The notes beneath the pieces were generated by a model. The model made no database searches and was not told the DNA's origin. It worked only from the letters and a program-made list of their open reading frames with translations. 48,105 nucleotides of DNA from IMG/VR virus record IMGVR_UViG_3300012006_000007, positions 1 through 48,105 of that record; one strand, 5' to 3'. This document shows positions 1 to 6,916 of this stretch, piece after piece; positions within the stretch are counted from its first letter, which is position 1, and each line of letters opens with the position of its first letter. The translations under genes and the position numbers were made by a program. This stretch comes from a virus.

Positions 1-614
1 CCCAGACAAACCATTACCAAGGCAACTATTGGGATCTACTTGATGGTAGTCACCATTGGGATATGTTGCTAGGCCACCCAACCTGCACGAACATGGCTAA
101 CAGTTCAGTGAGCAGGCTAACACAGCAAAACCCAGACGGTACTCTTAGGTACCCTACTAGAATGCAAGACATGCAAAGAGATGCAGAAGATTTTAAACGC
201 ATGTTAAACACACCGCACGCAGATAGGGTTATGTTGGAAAACCCACTCATGCACGGGCACGCAACAAAGATAATTGGTGAGAAATCTAGCTTTGGAATCC
301 AGCCGTTCCAACACGGTGCGACTGAGTCAAAGCACACTAGGTTCCATACACGCAATGTTCCACCAATGAAGCCAACCCAAGTTATGCCTAAGCCTGCTAA
401 TGGTCTTTGGGATAATCAAATTAGGGGAAAGAACGGAAAGGTGTATCCAAAGGAGCCACCATCCGCACAGAGGGCAACGGACAGATCGCGCACAAGACCT
501 ACTGTGGCTAAGGCTATTGCAGAACATATACACTCTTTAATTCCTCCACCGGAAAGCAAGGTTAAAATGTCTAGAAGAAAAGACGGATCTTGGTATTTCA
601 CTAATGCAGTCTAG
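1..614 (+). CDS. C5-methyltransferase-like protein, 3' part (joins 47901-48105)
   Basis: This is the larger, C-terminal part of a gene that starts at 47901 and crosses the contig junction; the joined protein is 239 aa. The joined N-terminus has a methyltransferase motif I-like stretch (VLIAGECSNG), then a HPTCT motif with a Cys at about residue 64, in the place of the catalytic PC motif of cytosine-C5 methyltransferases. In this part I see an ENP motif (MLENPLMH) and an SRTRPTVAKAIAEH end. This layout matches a widespread small phage family usually annotated as SAM-dependent or DNA cytosine methyltransferase, which lacks a separate target-recognition domain. The residue before the Cys is Thr rather than Pro. 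Activity is not proven. It overlaps the next gene by 11 bp and heads the YqaJ operon. Confidence 0.75.
   Translation, partial: QTNHYQGNYWDLLDGSHHWDMLLGHPTCTNMANSSVSRLTQQNPDGTLRYPTRMQDMQRDAEDFKRMLNTPHADRVMLENPLMHGHATKIIGEKSSFGIQPFQHGATESKHTRFHTRNVPPMKPTQVMPKPANGLWDNQIRGKNGKVYPKEPPSAQRATDRSRTRPTVAKAIAEHIHSLIPPPESKVKMSRRKDGSWYFTNAV
2..99. repeat. Terminal direct repeat, left copy
   Basis: These 98 bases are identical to 48008-48105. Base 1 differs from base 48007, so the match is exactly 98 bp. It lies inside one reading frame that continues across the junction, so the window is a circular contig of 48,006 bp with an overlap. A length of 98 equals k-1 for a 99-mer assembly graph, which makes an assembly overlap more likely than a biological terminal repeat. 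Confidence 0.95.
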
Positions 615-834
615 TCGTGTGTATGACTGGGATGGTACAATAGACCCGTACCTGCCTACGGTATATCCACCCGGCTCACCTGAAAAGATTCGGGTAATGC
701 AAATTCGTGCAGAGCTGGAGTTACCGCTTCATCACACCGAGGATAATAAGAATGTTGAACTGCAAGTATGTGACCTTAGATCAGAGCGGTTCAGAGTGGT
801 TGAGATGGCGACAGGGCGGGGTAGGTGGTTCTGA
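604..834 (+). CDS. Small protein of unknown function
   Basis: A 76-residue ORF that starts inside the end of the methyltransferase-like gene and overlaps the YqaJ gene by 83 bp. The middle (PPGSPEKIRVMQIRAELELP, then LHH) resembles a short segment I associate with small phage and bacterial proteins of the form 'PGSxEKixvmxxRaexgxPLxHPxD'. The tail after that segment is read in the overlap with YqaJ and may carry little constraint. There is no strong Shine-Dalgarno sequence before the ATG at 604; GTG at 619 is an alternative. Function unknown. Confidence 0.55.
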   Translation: MQSSRVYDWDGTIDPYLPTVYPPGSPEKIRVMQIRAELELPLHHTEDNKNVELQVCDLRSERFRVVEMATGRGRWF

Positions 835-1354
835 TGCTGCTGTACTAATGGGTTCTAACCCTTGGTGCAAGCCAGACGAACTAATGGGAAAAAAAATAGG
901 AACTATACCTGAGCAGTACGAGAACGAGCGAATGGCTAGAGGCAAACGCCTAGAGCCTATTGTGCGTGAGATGTACGAAGACCTGACAGGATTAAAAGTT
1001 GAGCCAGCTTGTGTTGAACACGAAAAGTTTCCGTGGTTCATGGCCAGCCTAGATGGTATCACCAAGGATGGTCGATTGATTGTAGAGATTAAATGCCCCA
1101 ACGACAGGGCACACTCAGAGGCACTCAGAGGATGGATACCAAAATACTATTACCCCCAGGTGCAACATCAACTAGGGGTGACAGGTGCGAAGGTAGCACA
1201 CTATGTATCCTATTCAGATGCCGATAAGTTTAAATTACATGAAAGGCTAGCCTTGGTAGAGATGCGACCCAACGAAGGATATATCAAAGAACTCTTTTTA
1301 AAGGAGCTATCATTTGTCACACAACTCGAACATCAGAAGGCTCGACTTACATGA
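752..1354 (+). CDS. YqaJ-type viral recombinase / exonuclease
   Basis: A 200-residue nuclease of the YqaJ (PD-(D/E)XK, lambda-exonuclease-like) family that resects double-stranded DNA 5'-3' to give single strands for annealing. It shows GGSDAA near residues 25-30, GKRLEP with Glu68, ASLDG with Asp101, the VEIK core (Glu112, Lys114) and the YPQVQHQ motif near 134-140. I start it at ATG 752, preceded by GAGG at 739-742, because the N-terminus then reads like the family (SEWLRWRQGGVGGSDAA); a longer in-frame ATG at 707 lacks this. It probably works with the candidate annealing protein at 3149. Confidence 0.85.
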   Translation: MLNCKYVTLDQSGSEWLRWRQGGVGGSDAAVLMGSNPWCKPDELMGKKIGTIPEQYENERMARGKRLEPIVREMYEDLTGLKVEPACVEHEKFPWFMASLDGITKDGRLIVEIKCPNDRAHSEALRGWIPKYYYPQVQHQLGVTGAKVAHYVSYSDADKFKLHERLALVEMRPNEGYIKELFLKELSFVTQLEHQKARLT

Positions 1355-1748
1355 TTTAGACCACCACTATGTGGAATTACTCAATGAATTTGCACCTGTT
1401 TTCACGACTATAGAAGAGATGAAAAGGTGTTATTTGGACAGGAGCTTTGCTGGCTCCTGTCCTACTTTTTTGTACCTTAGTGATTGCGGAAAACCATTAG
1501 GGAGTATTACAGTCCAATTAGTAGATAAAATGATTTACAGATTACCTTACGCATTCATAGATGATTTTATTGTAGCCGAGGCTTGGCGTTCAAAAGGTAT
1601 CGGCAAGATGCTAATGAGGCACGCAATAAATTACTGCCACACAAAAGGATGTTTTAAAATTATTTTAGATTGTTCACCCACCCTGGAAAAGTACTACGCA
1701 GGTTTTGGCTTCTATGTCAATGGCACCACAATGCGTTTAGATTTGTAA
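1314..1748 (+). CDS. GNAT acetyltransferase, GNA1-like
   Basis: A 144-residue GCN5-related N-acetyltransferase. The acetyl-CoA loop reads WRSKGIGKMLM (residues 91-101), preceded by the FIDDFIV strand, and followed by CFKIILDCS and YYAGFGF. The order and wording resemble glucosamine-6-phosphate N-acetyltransferase (GNA1) more than generic GNATs; substrate specificity is inference only. I choose a TTG start at 1314 because a perfect AAGGAG lies at 1301-1306, 7 bases upstream. It overlaps the YqaJ gene by 41 bp and is last in this operon; a tandem hairpin region follows. Confidence 0.8.
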   Translation: MSHNSNIRRLDLHDLDHHYVELLNEFAPVFTTIEEMKRCYLDRSFAGSCPTFLYLSDCGKPLGSITVQLVDKMIYRLPYAFIDDFIVAEAWRSKGIGKMLMRHAINYCHTKGCFKIILDCSPTLEKYYAGFGFYVNGTTMRLDL

Positions 1749-1750
1749 GG

Positions 1751-1801
1751 AAAACGCATACATATTTCTGTCAGAAAAACGCATACACTTTTCTGACAGA
1801 A
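1751..1801. promoter_or_regulatory. Two tandem operator-like repeats / 13-bp hairpin
   Basis: Two direct copies of a 26-bp unit, about 3 mismatches apart, begin at 1751 and 1776, each with AAAACGCATACA then TTCTG-N-CAGAA. Each TTCTGNCAGAA (1766-1776 and 1791-1801) is a perfect 11-bp palindrome; centres are 25 bp apart. Together they also form a 13-bp perfect inverted repeat (1766-1778 with 1789-1801). This could be a pair of dimeric repressor sites or a transcript-end hairpin for the acetyltransferase gene; there is no T tract directly after it. Confidence 0.6.
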
Positions 1802-1820
1802 TTACCATTGGCACGGTAAT
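1801..1820. repeat. Small hairpin ATTACC/GGTAAT
   Basis: ATTACC (1801-1806) pairs with GGTAAT (1815-1820) across an 8-nt loop, directly after the operator-like repeats, and is followed by TGCTTTTA. It is a weak candidate terminator. Confidence 0.3.
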
Positions 1821-1852
1821 TGCTTTTATACCTATATATATCTACTAGCTAT

Positions 1853-1884
1853 AGTTAGTATTTCTCTGAAGAGAAATACTAACT
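1853..1884. repeat. 14-bp perfect inverted repeat with TGAA loop
   Basis: The arms 1853-1866 and 1871-1884 are fully complementary around a TGAA loop. It is AT-rich and has no following T tract, so it looks more like a regulatory or origin hairpin than a simple terminator. A 12-bp perfect palindrome TAGCTATAGCTA follows at 1891-1902. The rest of 1749-2079 is AT-rich and has no gene that I can support; a TTGACA box lies at 1969-1974 without a good -10 partner. Confidence 0.6.
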
Positions 1885-2066
1885 TATACTTAGCTATAGC
1901 TATATTTAAAAATACTTTTCAATTTAAAGGCATGTCTGCTAAGTACTTACAACAACAGTAAAAATACTTTGACAAAATATTGGCAACTGGGGTTGCAGTC
2001 TGCTTTTTAGATTATAGATTACCTTTATGTGAAGCACAGAGCGACACACGGAACACTAAATCTTTG

Positions 2067-2079
2067 AGGGGGATTAGTC
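2067..2079 (+). promoter_or_regulatory. Strong Shine-Dalgarno of the replication operon
   Basis: GAGGGGG lies 7 bases before ATG 2080 at the head of the long replication operon, at the end of the AT-rich control region. Confidence 0.6.
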
Positions 2080-2439
2080 ATGGCAGTAAAGTACTTTGTT
2101 TCTGATTATGTTGTAAAGGCTATGGACGACTTCGACAAGAAAACTTGTTACGATGCAACCGAATGGGATAGATTCTACTCTGTGATTTTAGGCCTTGCTA
2201 AGGCTAGTCATTTTAAAATCATTTCGACAAAGACTGGTCCAAACCTGCAAGTTGATTTCAAGATTGAGATCAAAACCTATGATTGCAAAATGGTACAAGA
2301 CTACACATTGTACCCACCTCTAATGGCTAATTGGTTTGAAGAAACTGTTCTATCGTTGGAATGGTGTGACCAAGAATGCAATCGCAAGATTGTTGAGTTG
2401 ATTGCTAAAATTGAAGAAGAGGAGAACGCTAATGTTTAG
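2080..2439 (+). CDS. Hypothetical protein, first gene of replication operon
   Basis: A 119-residue protein I do not recognise. It starts after a very strong GAGGGGG Shine-Dalgarno. The predicted chain looks globular with mixed helices and strands, and ends in a charged helix (KIVELIAKIEEEENANV). It has no signal peptide, membrane segment or metal motif. Being first after the regulatory region at 1749-2079 suggests an early, highly translated protein, perhaps host-directed or regulatory; that is only context. Its end overlaps the next gene by 8 bp. Confidence 0.7.
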   Translation: MAVKYFVSDYVVKAMDDFDKKTCYDATEWDRFYSVILGLAKASHFKIISTKTGPNLQVDFKIEIKTYDCKMVQDYTLYPPLMANWFEETVLSLEWCDQECNRKIVELIAKIEEEENANV

Positions 2440-2644
2440 TCCACCTGACCACAATGATTACGACCTTGATCAGCACGATCACGGTGACGATCCTAGAGAA
2501 TACCAACAGGATGAGAACGACAGTGCGGAAGACGCACTGGAGGCGGAGTCTAGGTCTAAACCTGACTACGATGATCCTACAGAAGAGAACGATTTAAGAA
2601 TGCAAAGTTATGACGATGACCACTACAACTTAATGGGAGAATAA
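2432..2644 (+). CDS. Very acidic small protein
   Basis: A 70-residue protein started at ATG 2432, which overlaps the stop of the previous gene and has GAGGAG just upstream. It is extremely rich in Asp and Glu, with His and Tyr clusters (DYDLDQHDHGDD near the start), and is probably disordered. Such acidic small phage proteins are sometimes DNA mimics that inhibit host DNA-binding proteins; there is no direct evidence for that here. I do not recognise the family. Confidence 0.65.
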   Translation: MFSPPDHNDYDLDQHDHGDDPREYQQDENDSAEDALEAESRSKPDYDDPTEENDLRMQSYDDDHYNLMGE

Positions 2645-2645
2645 C

Positions 2646-2849
2646 ATGTCAAAGATTAAAGAGACAATACCTGAGAGAGCTAACTTTCATGACGACAGTC
2701 CTGAATACGAGCCATCAGATTCAGAGTGTGTAAGAATTGATGCAGGTTGGGATAAAGTAGCTAAGGCGTTTTTTGTTGATACGAGTCCTGAATCACTCTG
2801 GCAGAAGGTTGCTAAGGTGGTAAACACCATACCTGGAAAGGGGGAATAA
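2646..2849 (+). CDS. Hypothetical small protein
   Basis: A 67-residue protein with GGAG at 2636-2639 before ATG 2646. The first half is acidic and polar (DDSPEYEPSDSE); the second half could form a helix (SPESLWQKVAKVVNTIP). No recognised domain, membrane segment or catalytic motif. It sits 1 bp after the acidic protein and 1 bp before the next gene, so it is co-translated in the early operon. Confidence 0.6.
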   Translation: MSKIKETIPERANFHDDSPEYEPSDSECVRIDAGWDKVAKAFFVDTSPESLWQKVAKVVNTIPGKGE

Positions 2850-2850
2850 G

Positions 2851-3156
2851 ATGTCAGACACTTTATCTTCCTGTGAATTCTATCCGTTGTATTCACAGGT
2901 GCATGTTTGGGGAATGAGTGGGGAACATCCTGACAATGTTCTGCATGGGCAGATATGTTCACCTTTGATTCCGTACTACCACGGCGATAGTACTGCGATG
3001 GGGTATCTTGTAAAGTTAGATGAACCTTTGACTGTGTCACAGACAGATTCTGCTGTGTCAGGTCAAATGCAGGTGGTGTTTGTGCACTACTCAAGTTGTG
3101 AATATATTTCTGCGGGTGATCCACCCACTTCTCCAGGGAGTCCTTTTGATGAGTAA
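2851..3156 (+). CDS. Hypothetical protein
   Basis: A 101-residue protein after a GGGGGA Shine-Dalgarno. It looks strand-rich with several aromatic and His residues (YPLYSQVHVWGMSGEHP near the N-terminus) and ends in a polar Pro/Ser tail. I do not recognise it. A long open frame exists on the opposite strand here, but the forward gene has the ribosome binding site and the 8-bp overlap with the next gene that the rest of the operon shows. Confidence 0.55.
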   Translation: MSDTLSSCEFYPLYSQVHVWGMSGEHPDNVLHGQICSPLIPYYHGDSTAMGYLVKLDEPLTVSQTDSAVSGQMQVVFVHYSSCEYISAGDPPTSPGSPFDE

Positions 3157-3871
3157 TATTGTGCCTAATGATACATTTGCGAATGTGTCTGATATGGAAC
3201 GGTTTGCTGTAGCTGCTGTTAAGTCCGGTATCTACAAAGATGTTAAAGACGCTGCATCTGCGATGGTGCGAATACAAGTTGGTAGGGAACTAGGATTAGG
3301 AGCGGCAGCATCATTGAAAGCTATACAACTAATTCAGGGTACTCCAACATTTTCTGCAAACTTCATTGCAGCACTTATTAAAAAATCTAGACCACGGTAT
3401 AACTACCGGGTAAAAGTCCTGACACCACTAGAGTGCTCAGTTGACTTTCTTGAAGACAAGGAAGTAGTAGGTAATCACCAGTTTACTTGGGATGATGCCA
3501 AGAAAGCAGGGTTGACCACAAAGGAAGTGTGGACTAAGTTCCCAAAGAGTATGTTGTTTGCACGGTGTATCACTGCTGGTGGTAGGGTTTACTGCCCTGA
3601 CCTCACAGCATTCCCGTACTACACTCATGAAGAGTTAGGAGGTGCTCACAGTGAAGACGACATACTTGAGGACGAGAAACAGGAGAAGACTTTTGTGCCA
3701 TCCTCAGAAGTTTCTTTGGAAGATCGTTACAAGCTTCTCACAAGCTGTGGTACACAGGGTATCACAGTTTCAAAGTTGTGCAAACACCTGGGTATCCAAT
3801 CGTTTGAAGCAATGAGTGAGTTAGAGTTTAAGCGTGCGGTAAGTTTTGTAAATTCATATAAGGGAGAGTAG
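3149..3871 (+). CDS. Candidate RecT-like single-strand annealing protein
   Basis: A 240-residue protein started at ATG 3149, with GGGAG 8 bases upstream. The N-terminal two thirds follow a pattern I associate with phage recombination proteins often compared with RecT/Redbeta: repeated Ala-rich helices (VRIQVGRELGLGAAASLKAI), a FSANFIAALIKK helix, a FTWDDAKKAGL segment, then FPKSMLFARCIT and a PD..AFPYYTHEELG end of the core. The last 70 residues form a separate helical tail after an acidic linker. The neighbours support this: a YqaJ exonuclease upstream and an ssDNA-binding protein 2 bp downstream form a typical recombination set. The family assignment is by pattern memory and needs a profile search. 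Confidence 0.6.
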   Translation: MSNIVPNDTFANVSDMERFAVAAVKSGIYKDVKDAASAMVRIQVGRELGLGAAASLKAIQLIQGTPTFSANFIAALIKKSRPRYNYRVKVLTPLECSVDFLEDKEVVGNHQFTWDDAKKAGLTTKEVWTKFPKSMLFARCITAGGRVYCPDLTAFPYYTHEELGGAHSEDDILEDEKQEKTFVPSSEVSLEDRYKLLTSCGTQGITVSKLCKHLGIQSFEAMSELEFKRAVSFVNSYKGE

Positions 3872-3873
3872 TT

Positions 3874-4467
3874 ATGTCTGAGATGTTGCCTGTTGGAAAT
3901 TATAATGCCCAGATTGAGGGGCATGACCTTACCGCACTCGGCGATAAGGGTACACCTTGTGTTGTGTTTAATGTTGTCCTTCGTGATGGTAAGGACGCTG
4001 AAAAACAAAATGTAGATTGTGAAGGCGTTCGTAAAAAGATTCTGATGTGGTTGACTGACAAGGCCTTGCCTTACACAGTTAAAAACATACGCTCACTTGG
4101 GTACACCCAGGACGATATCAAAGGACTTGGTATGGAGCACGAAGAGTCGTCAGGTTTGTTAGGTGTTCAGGTTCGCATATCTTGCAAACACGCAGAAGAC
4201 CAGAATGGTGTTGTACGAGAACGGTTGGGTATGTTCCCATCCACTAATAATGCGAAGCCACTAGCTGCGGAAACTATGTCTATATTTGCAAAGTTGTTCA
4301 GGGATGAGCAGCACAAATTAACTAAGGAGGAATCTAAAGATGTTCAGGAAGATGATTCAGACGAAGCGGTGGTTGTTGCTCCGCCTAAGAAAAGCCCTGC
4401 GATCAGTACCACGAAGCAACCTGCAAAAGTAGCTAGGGGCAAGAGTGGATATCAAACGCCTTTCTAA
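3874..4467 (+). CDS. ssDNA-binding protein, DUF669/OB-fold-like
   Basis: A 197-residue protein that opens MSEMLPVGNYNAQIEGHD, the style of phage OB-fold single-stranded DNA-binding proteins (DUF669-like), followed by strand-rich sequence with VRISCKH. The last 50 residues are disordered: an acidic patch (EDDSDEA), then a Lys/Pro-rich stretch and a C-terminal YQTPF. Ending in Pro-Phe recalls the bacterial SSB tip (DDDIPF) that recruits partner enzymes, though the acidic patch is not directly next to it here. Position between the annealing protein and the primase-helicase fits. Family assignment is moderate. Confidence 0.6.
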   Translation: MSEMLPVGNYNAQIEGHDLTALGDKGTPCVVFNVVLRDGKDAEKQNVDCEGVRKKILMWLTDKALPYTVKNIRSLGYTQDDIKGLGMEHEESSGLLGVQVRISCKHAEDQNGVVRERLGMFPSTNNAKPLAAETMSIFAKLFRDEQHKLTKEESKDVQEDDSDEAVVVAPPKKSPAISTTKQPAKVARGKSGYQTPF

Positions 4468-4482
4468 GTTAGTAACCTTTAT

Positions 4483-4525
4483 GGAGGGAGATCGCTCTGA
4501 CGGGCGATCTCTACAAAAGAACATG
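4483..4525 (+). promoter_or_regulatory. Shine-Dalgarno separated from its start by a hairpin
   Basis: GGAGGG at 4483-4488 is too far from ATG 4523, but GAGATCGC (4488-4495) and GCGATCTC (4504-4511) form a perfect 8-bp hairpin between them. Folding it would leave an effective spacing of about 11 nt. Similar folded spacers are known in phage T4 genes. Confidence 0.5.
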
Positions 4526-4891
4526 GCTAAAAGTAGTTCAGAAAAAGTAGAAGCATTTGGGGTCTTTTCGTATGCGTTCACCCACTGGGGTAACCGTATA
4601 AGGAAGGTGCAAGTGGACAGCCTAGATGCTTTTGACCTGCTAATGGCACAGTTCGTTAAAGATGGAAAACAGATAGATAAAACATCTGATTTGTTTCTAG
4701 TTAATGCGGCAGCGTACTGGGCAGCAATCGCAGATGTTGCCCACACACTGTCTTTAACAGCAGAGCACTTGTCTAGAGAATGCAATAAAATTTCAGGTTA
4801 TCAACTTGATATGGGGGATATAGAGGATGTCTTTAATCAGCAAAGAAAATGGAATGACAAACACCTTGGAGAAGGTACTAAATCTTCTTGA
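4523..4891 (+). CDS. Hypothetical protein in replication operon
   Basis: A 122-residue protein if started at ATG 4523 (MAKSSSEK). Alternatives in the same frame are ATG 4481 and GTG 4445, the latter after a weak TAGGGG. The body reads FGVFSYAFTHWGNRIRKVQVDS near its start and then is mostly helical, with an Ala-rich helix (VNAAAYWAAIADVAHTLSL). I do not recognise it. It overlaps the primase-helicase start by 65 bp. The start choice depends on the hairpin just upstream; see the separate regulatory entry. Confidence 0.6.
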   Translation: MAKSSSEKVEAFGVFSYAFTHWGNRIRKVQVDSLDAFDLLMAQFVKDGKQIDKTSDLFLVNAAAYWAAIADVAHTLSLTAEHLSRECNKISGYQLDMGDIEDVFNQQRKWNDKHLGEGTKSS

Positions 4892-6545
4892 GGGAGTGAC
4901 CACCAGCGGTGGTGAATATAAATCGTTGTGCCCCTCTCATGACGACTCTTCACCATCGTTGAGTATTAGAGAGCGTGACGGACAGATACTCTTGCACTGT
5001 CACGCTGGCTGTAAGCCAAAAGATATATTGGATGTCTTAAATCTAGAATGGAAAGACTTATTCACAGACCCAGACCTTGATCTGTGGCACGAAGTGTATA
5101 AGGAAATGATTCAGTTGTGCGAACTGTCGTCTAGTGATAGTACCTTGCTCGTTGCAAGAGGACTAACTGAGGAATGGGTTGCTTTAGGCGGGTACCGTTC
5201 CTTATCATGTCCTGCCACTAGACGCAGTGTAATAAAGTTGTTTGAATTGTATGGAGACTCCCTGTTGAGTGTTCCAGGGTTCACACGCAAAGGTGAACAG
5301 CCCATACGAATAAAAGCAACTAAGGGAATACTACTACCTGTGACAGATACCCACATGAGAATTCGTGGGTTCCAGATAGCCACAGGTGGTACTCCCAAGT
5401 ACCTTTGGTTCTCAGGTGACGCACAAGCCAAGACTACCTGCCATGTGCCTTGGAGTGCACAAGACCGTGAGAGAGTTAGAATCACAGAGGGTGTTCTGAA
5501 GGCTGACATAGCTTGTTGCGTTGATGAAACGACACTTACTATAGGTGTGCCTGGAACATCTAATTGGGCAACAGCATTACCTGTGCTTAGGTCAAGGCAA
5601 TGCAAGGAAGTGTACATCGCCTTTGACATGGATTGGCAAACTAATGACGCTGTGAAGACTCAGATGATGGAGCTATTCTTTGCCTGCAAGTCTGAAGGAA
5701 TCACCACATTCATAGAAATGTGGGATTCAGCACAGAAGGGCATTGATGATGCCCTTCTTGCTGGATCGGCTATAACGATACATGCTAGCTTGCCCGGCAA
5801 CACAATTGTTGAAGGTGTTAGGCCTGCTAGCTCTTATAAGACGGTGGCTGTGGATTGGCTGTGGAAGGGTTGGATACCTAAGGGCATGTTGTGTGTTCTT
5901 GAAGGTGACCCCGGCCTAGGTAAGAGCACCTTGTGTGCGGACATTGCGATGAGGATTACAACCTGCACGCCGTTTCCGGGCGAGATAGACAAGCCTGTGT
6001 GTGGCTCTGTGTTGTTTCTATCGGCTGAGGATGACCCAGGGCGTATTACAGTGCCTAGGATGCGTGCTGCGGGCGCGAATCTAGACAAAGTCTTCTTCTG
6101 GGATTACCACCCAACATTCCCTGAAAAATTGGCACAATTAGAGGCCATCATTGAGCAGATGGGAATAGTCTTGGTAATACTAGATCCTTTCCTAGCCTTC
6201 CTAGACTCTGATATAGACTCTTATAAGGATCAGAACATCAGGCAGGTTCTAACGCCTATCAGCAAGATGGCAGAACGCACAGGGTGTAGTGTTCTTCTGA
6301 TACGCCACCTGAATAAGTCACAGGGTCAGGTAAACAAGATGTACAAGGGCACAGGCAGCATTGCAGTTGTAGCTGCTGCTAGAGTTTGTCTGTACATGAT
6401 TCAGGACGAAGACAGCAATGATAAAATTCTAGGTCAGGTTAAAAACAACCTAGCACCTGCACAAGCTTCTTGGGCTTTTGAGTTTGAAGAAGGTGAGAAT
6501 TGGCACGACACCCGCCTACATTGGAAAGGACGATCAGAGCTATGA
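4827..6545 (+). CDS. Primase-helicase: zinc finger, TOPRIM and RecA-type ATPase
   Basis: A 572-residue replication protein with three parts. A CHC2-like zinc finger uses Cys35, His38, Cys58 and Cys62 (CPSH...HCHAGC). A TOPRIM-like region (DUF3854-like) spans about 215-320, with ITEGVLKAD near 218, GVPGTSNW, and the AFDMDWQTN motif. A hexameric RepA/AAA_25-type RecA helicase core follows, with Walker A GDPGLGKST at 360-368 and Walker B VILDP with Asp453, then a LLIRHLNKS sensor-like segment. It should prime and unwind at the fork. ATG 4827 is used, with GGGGG about 10 bases upstream; ATG 4854 is possible and would keep all domains. The stop overlaps the next gene's start (ATGA). Confidence 0.88.
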   Translation: MSLISKENGMTNTLEKVLNLLEGVTTSGGEYKSLCPSHDDSSPSLSIRERDGQILLHCHAGCKPKDILDVLNLEWKDLFTDPDLDLWHEVYKEMIQLCELSSSDSTLLVARGLTEEWVALGGYRSLSCPATRRSVIKLFELYGDSLLSVPGFTRKGEQPIRIKATKGILLPVTDTHMRIRGFQIATGGTPKYLWFSGDAQAKTTCHVPWSAQDRERVRITEGVLKADIACCVDETTLTIGVPGTSNWATALPVLRSRQCKEVYIAFDMDWQTNDAVKTQMMELFFACKSEGITTFIEMWDSAQKGIDDALLAGSAITIHASLPGNTIVEGVRPASSYKTVAVDWLWKGWIPKGMLCVLEGDPGLGKSTLCADIAMRITTCTPFPGEIDKPVCGSVLFLSAEDDPGRITVPRMRAAGANLDKVFFWDYHPTFPEKLAQLEAIIEQMGIVLVILDPFLAFLDSDIDSYKDQNIRQVLTPISKMAERTGCSVLLIRHLNKSQGQVNKMYKGTGSIAVVAAARVCLYMIQDEDSNDKILGQVKNNLAPAQASWAFEFEEGENWHDTRLHWKGRSEL

Positions 6546-6916
6546 GCGGGAAATTTTCTAGGGATAAGGGAATGCGTAGAGAGCGTGAGTTTGTGCACCG
6601 CTACATGAAGTTGCACGGTGTGTTTTGTCATCGAGTACCACTAAGTGGTGCTGATGCAAATTACAAAGGTGACTTGAAGATTCAGGCAGGTGTGCACGAA
6701 TGGACCGGGGAGGTCAAGTGCAGGTCTACCGGATTCAAACAGCTATATGACTGGCTAGGAAAGAATGATATTCTACATGTGCAAGCTGACAACAAGGAAC
6801 CGCTGGTCGTACTACCTTGGTGGTTGTGGGCGTGCATTGTAGAGAAATTATCAACAGAGGAGTTTATAGATGGGTACACTATTAAAGACAAATATGTGGA
6901 AAGGCCAGCACCTTAA
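6542..6916 (+). CDS. Holliday-junction-resolvase-like endonuclease
   Basis: A 124-residue PD-(D/E)XK nuclease resembling archaeal Hjc-type resolvases. It has RREREF with Glu15, the RVPLSGAD segment at 31-38, YKGDLKI with Asp44, and GEVKCR with Glu57 and Lys59, which together form the expected catalytic core. GFKQLYDWL and a VVLPWW strand complete the fold. I start at ATG 6542 because it overlaps the helicase stop (ATGA) and starts with the charged MSGKFSRDKG typical of the family; an upstream in-frame ATG at 6500 lies within the helicase gene. It likely resolves recombination branches before packaging. Confidence 0.75.
   Translation: MSGKFSRDKGMRREREFVHRYMKLHGVFCHRVPLSGADANYKGDLKIQAGVHEWTGEVKCRSTGFKQLYDWLGKNDILHVQADNKEPLVVLPWWLWACIVEKLSTEEFIDGYTIKDKYVERPAP

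Noticed and set aside
2-99. 98-bp repeat as a true terminal repeat for packaging
   Set aside because: It lies in the middle of a gene, and the length fits an assembly overlap; only read-end mapping could rescue the idea.
707-1354. Longer start of the YqaJ gene at 707
   Set aside because: The extra 15 residues are unlike the family and ATG 752 has a GAGG site.
1866-1884. Hairpin at 1853-1884 as a normal intrinsic terminator
   Set aside because: No run of T follows on either strand, and the stem is AT-rich with little stability at its base.
2687-3277. Reverse-strand open frame of 196 codons
   Set aside because: It lies opposite three forward genes that have Shine-Dalgarno sequences and tight spacing; no reverse promoter or ribosome site and no recognisable domain.
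4357-4785. Reverse-strand open frame of 142 codons
   Set aside because: It spans the ends of two forward genes and the leader hairpin, without a ribosome site; taken as a shadow.
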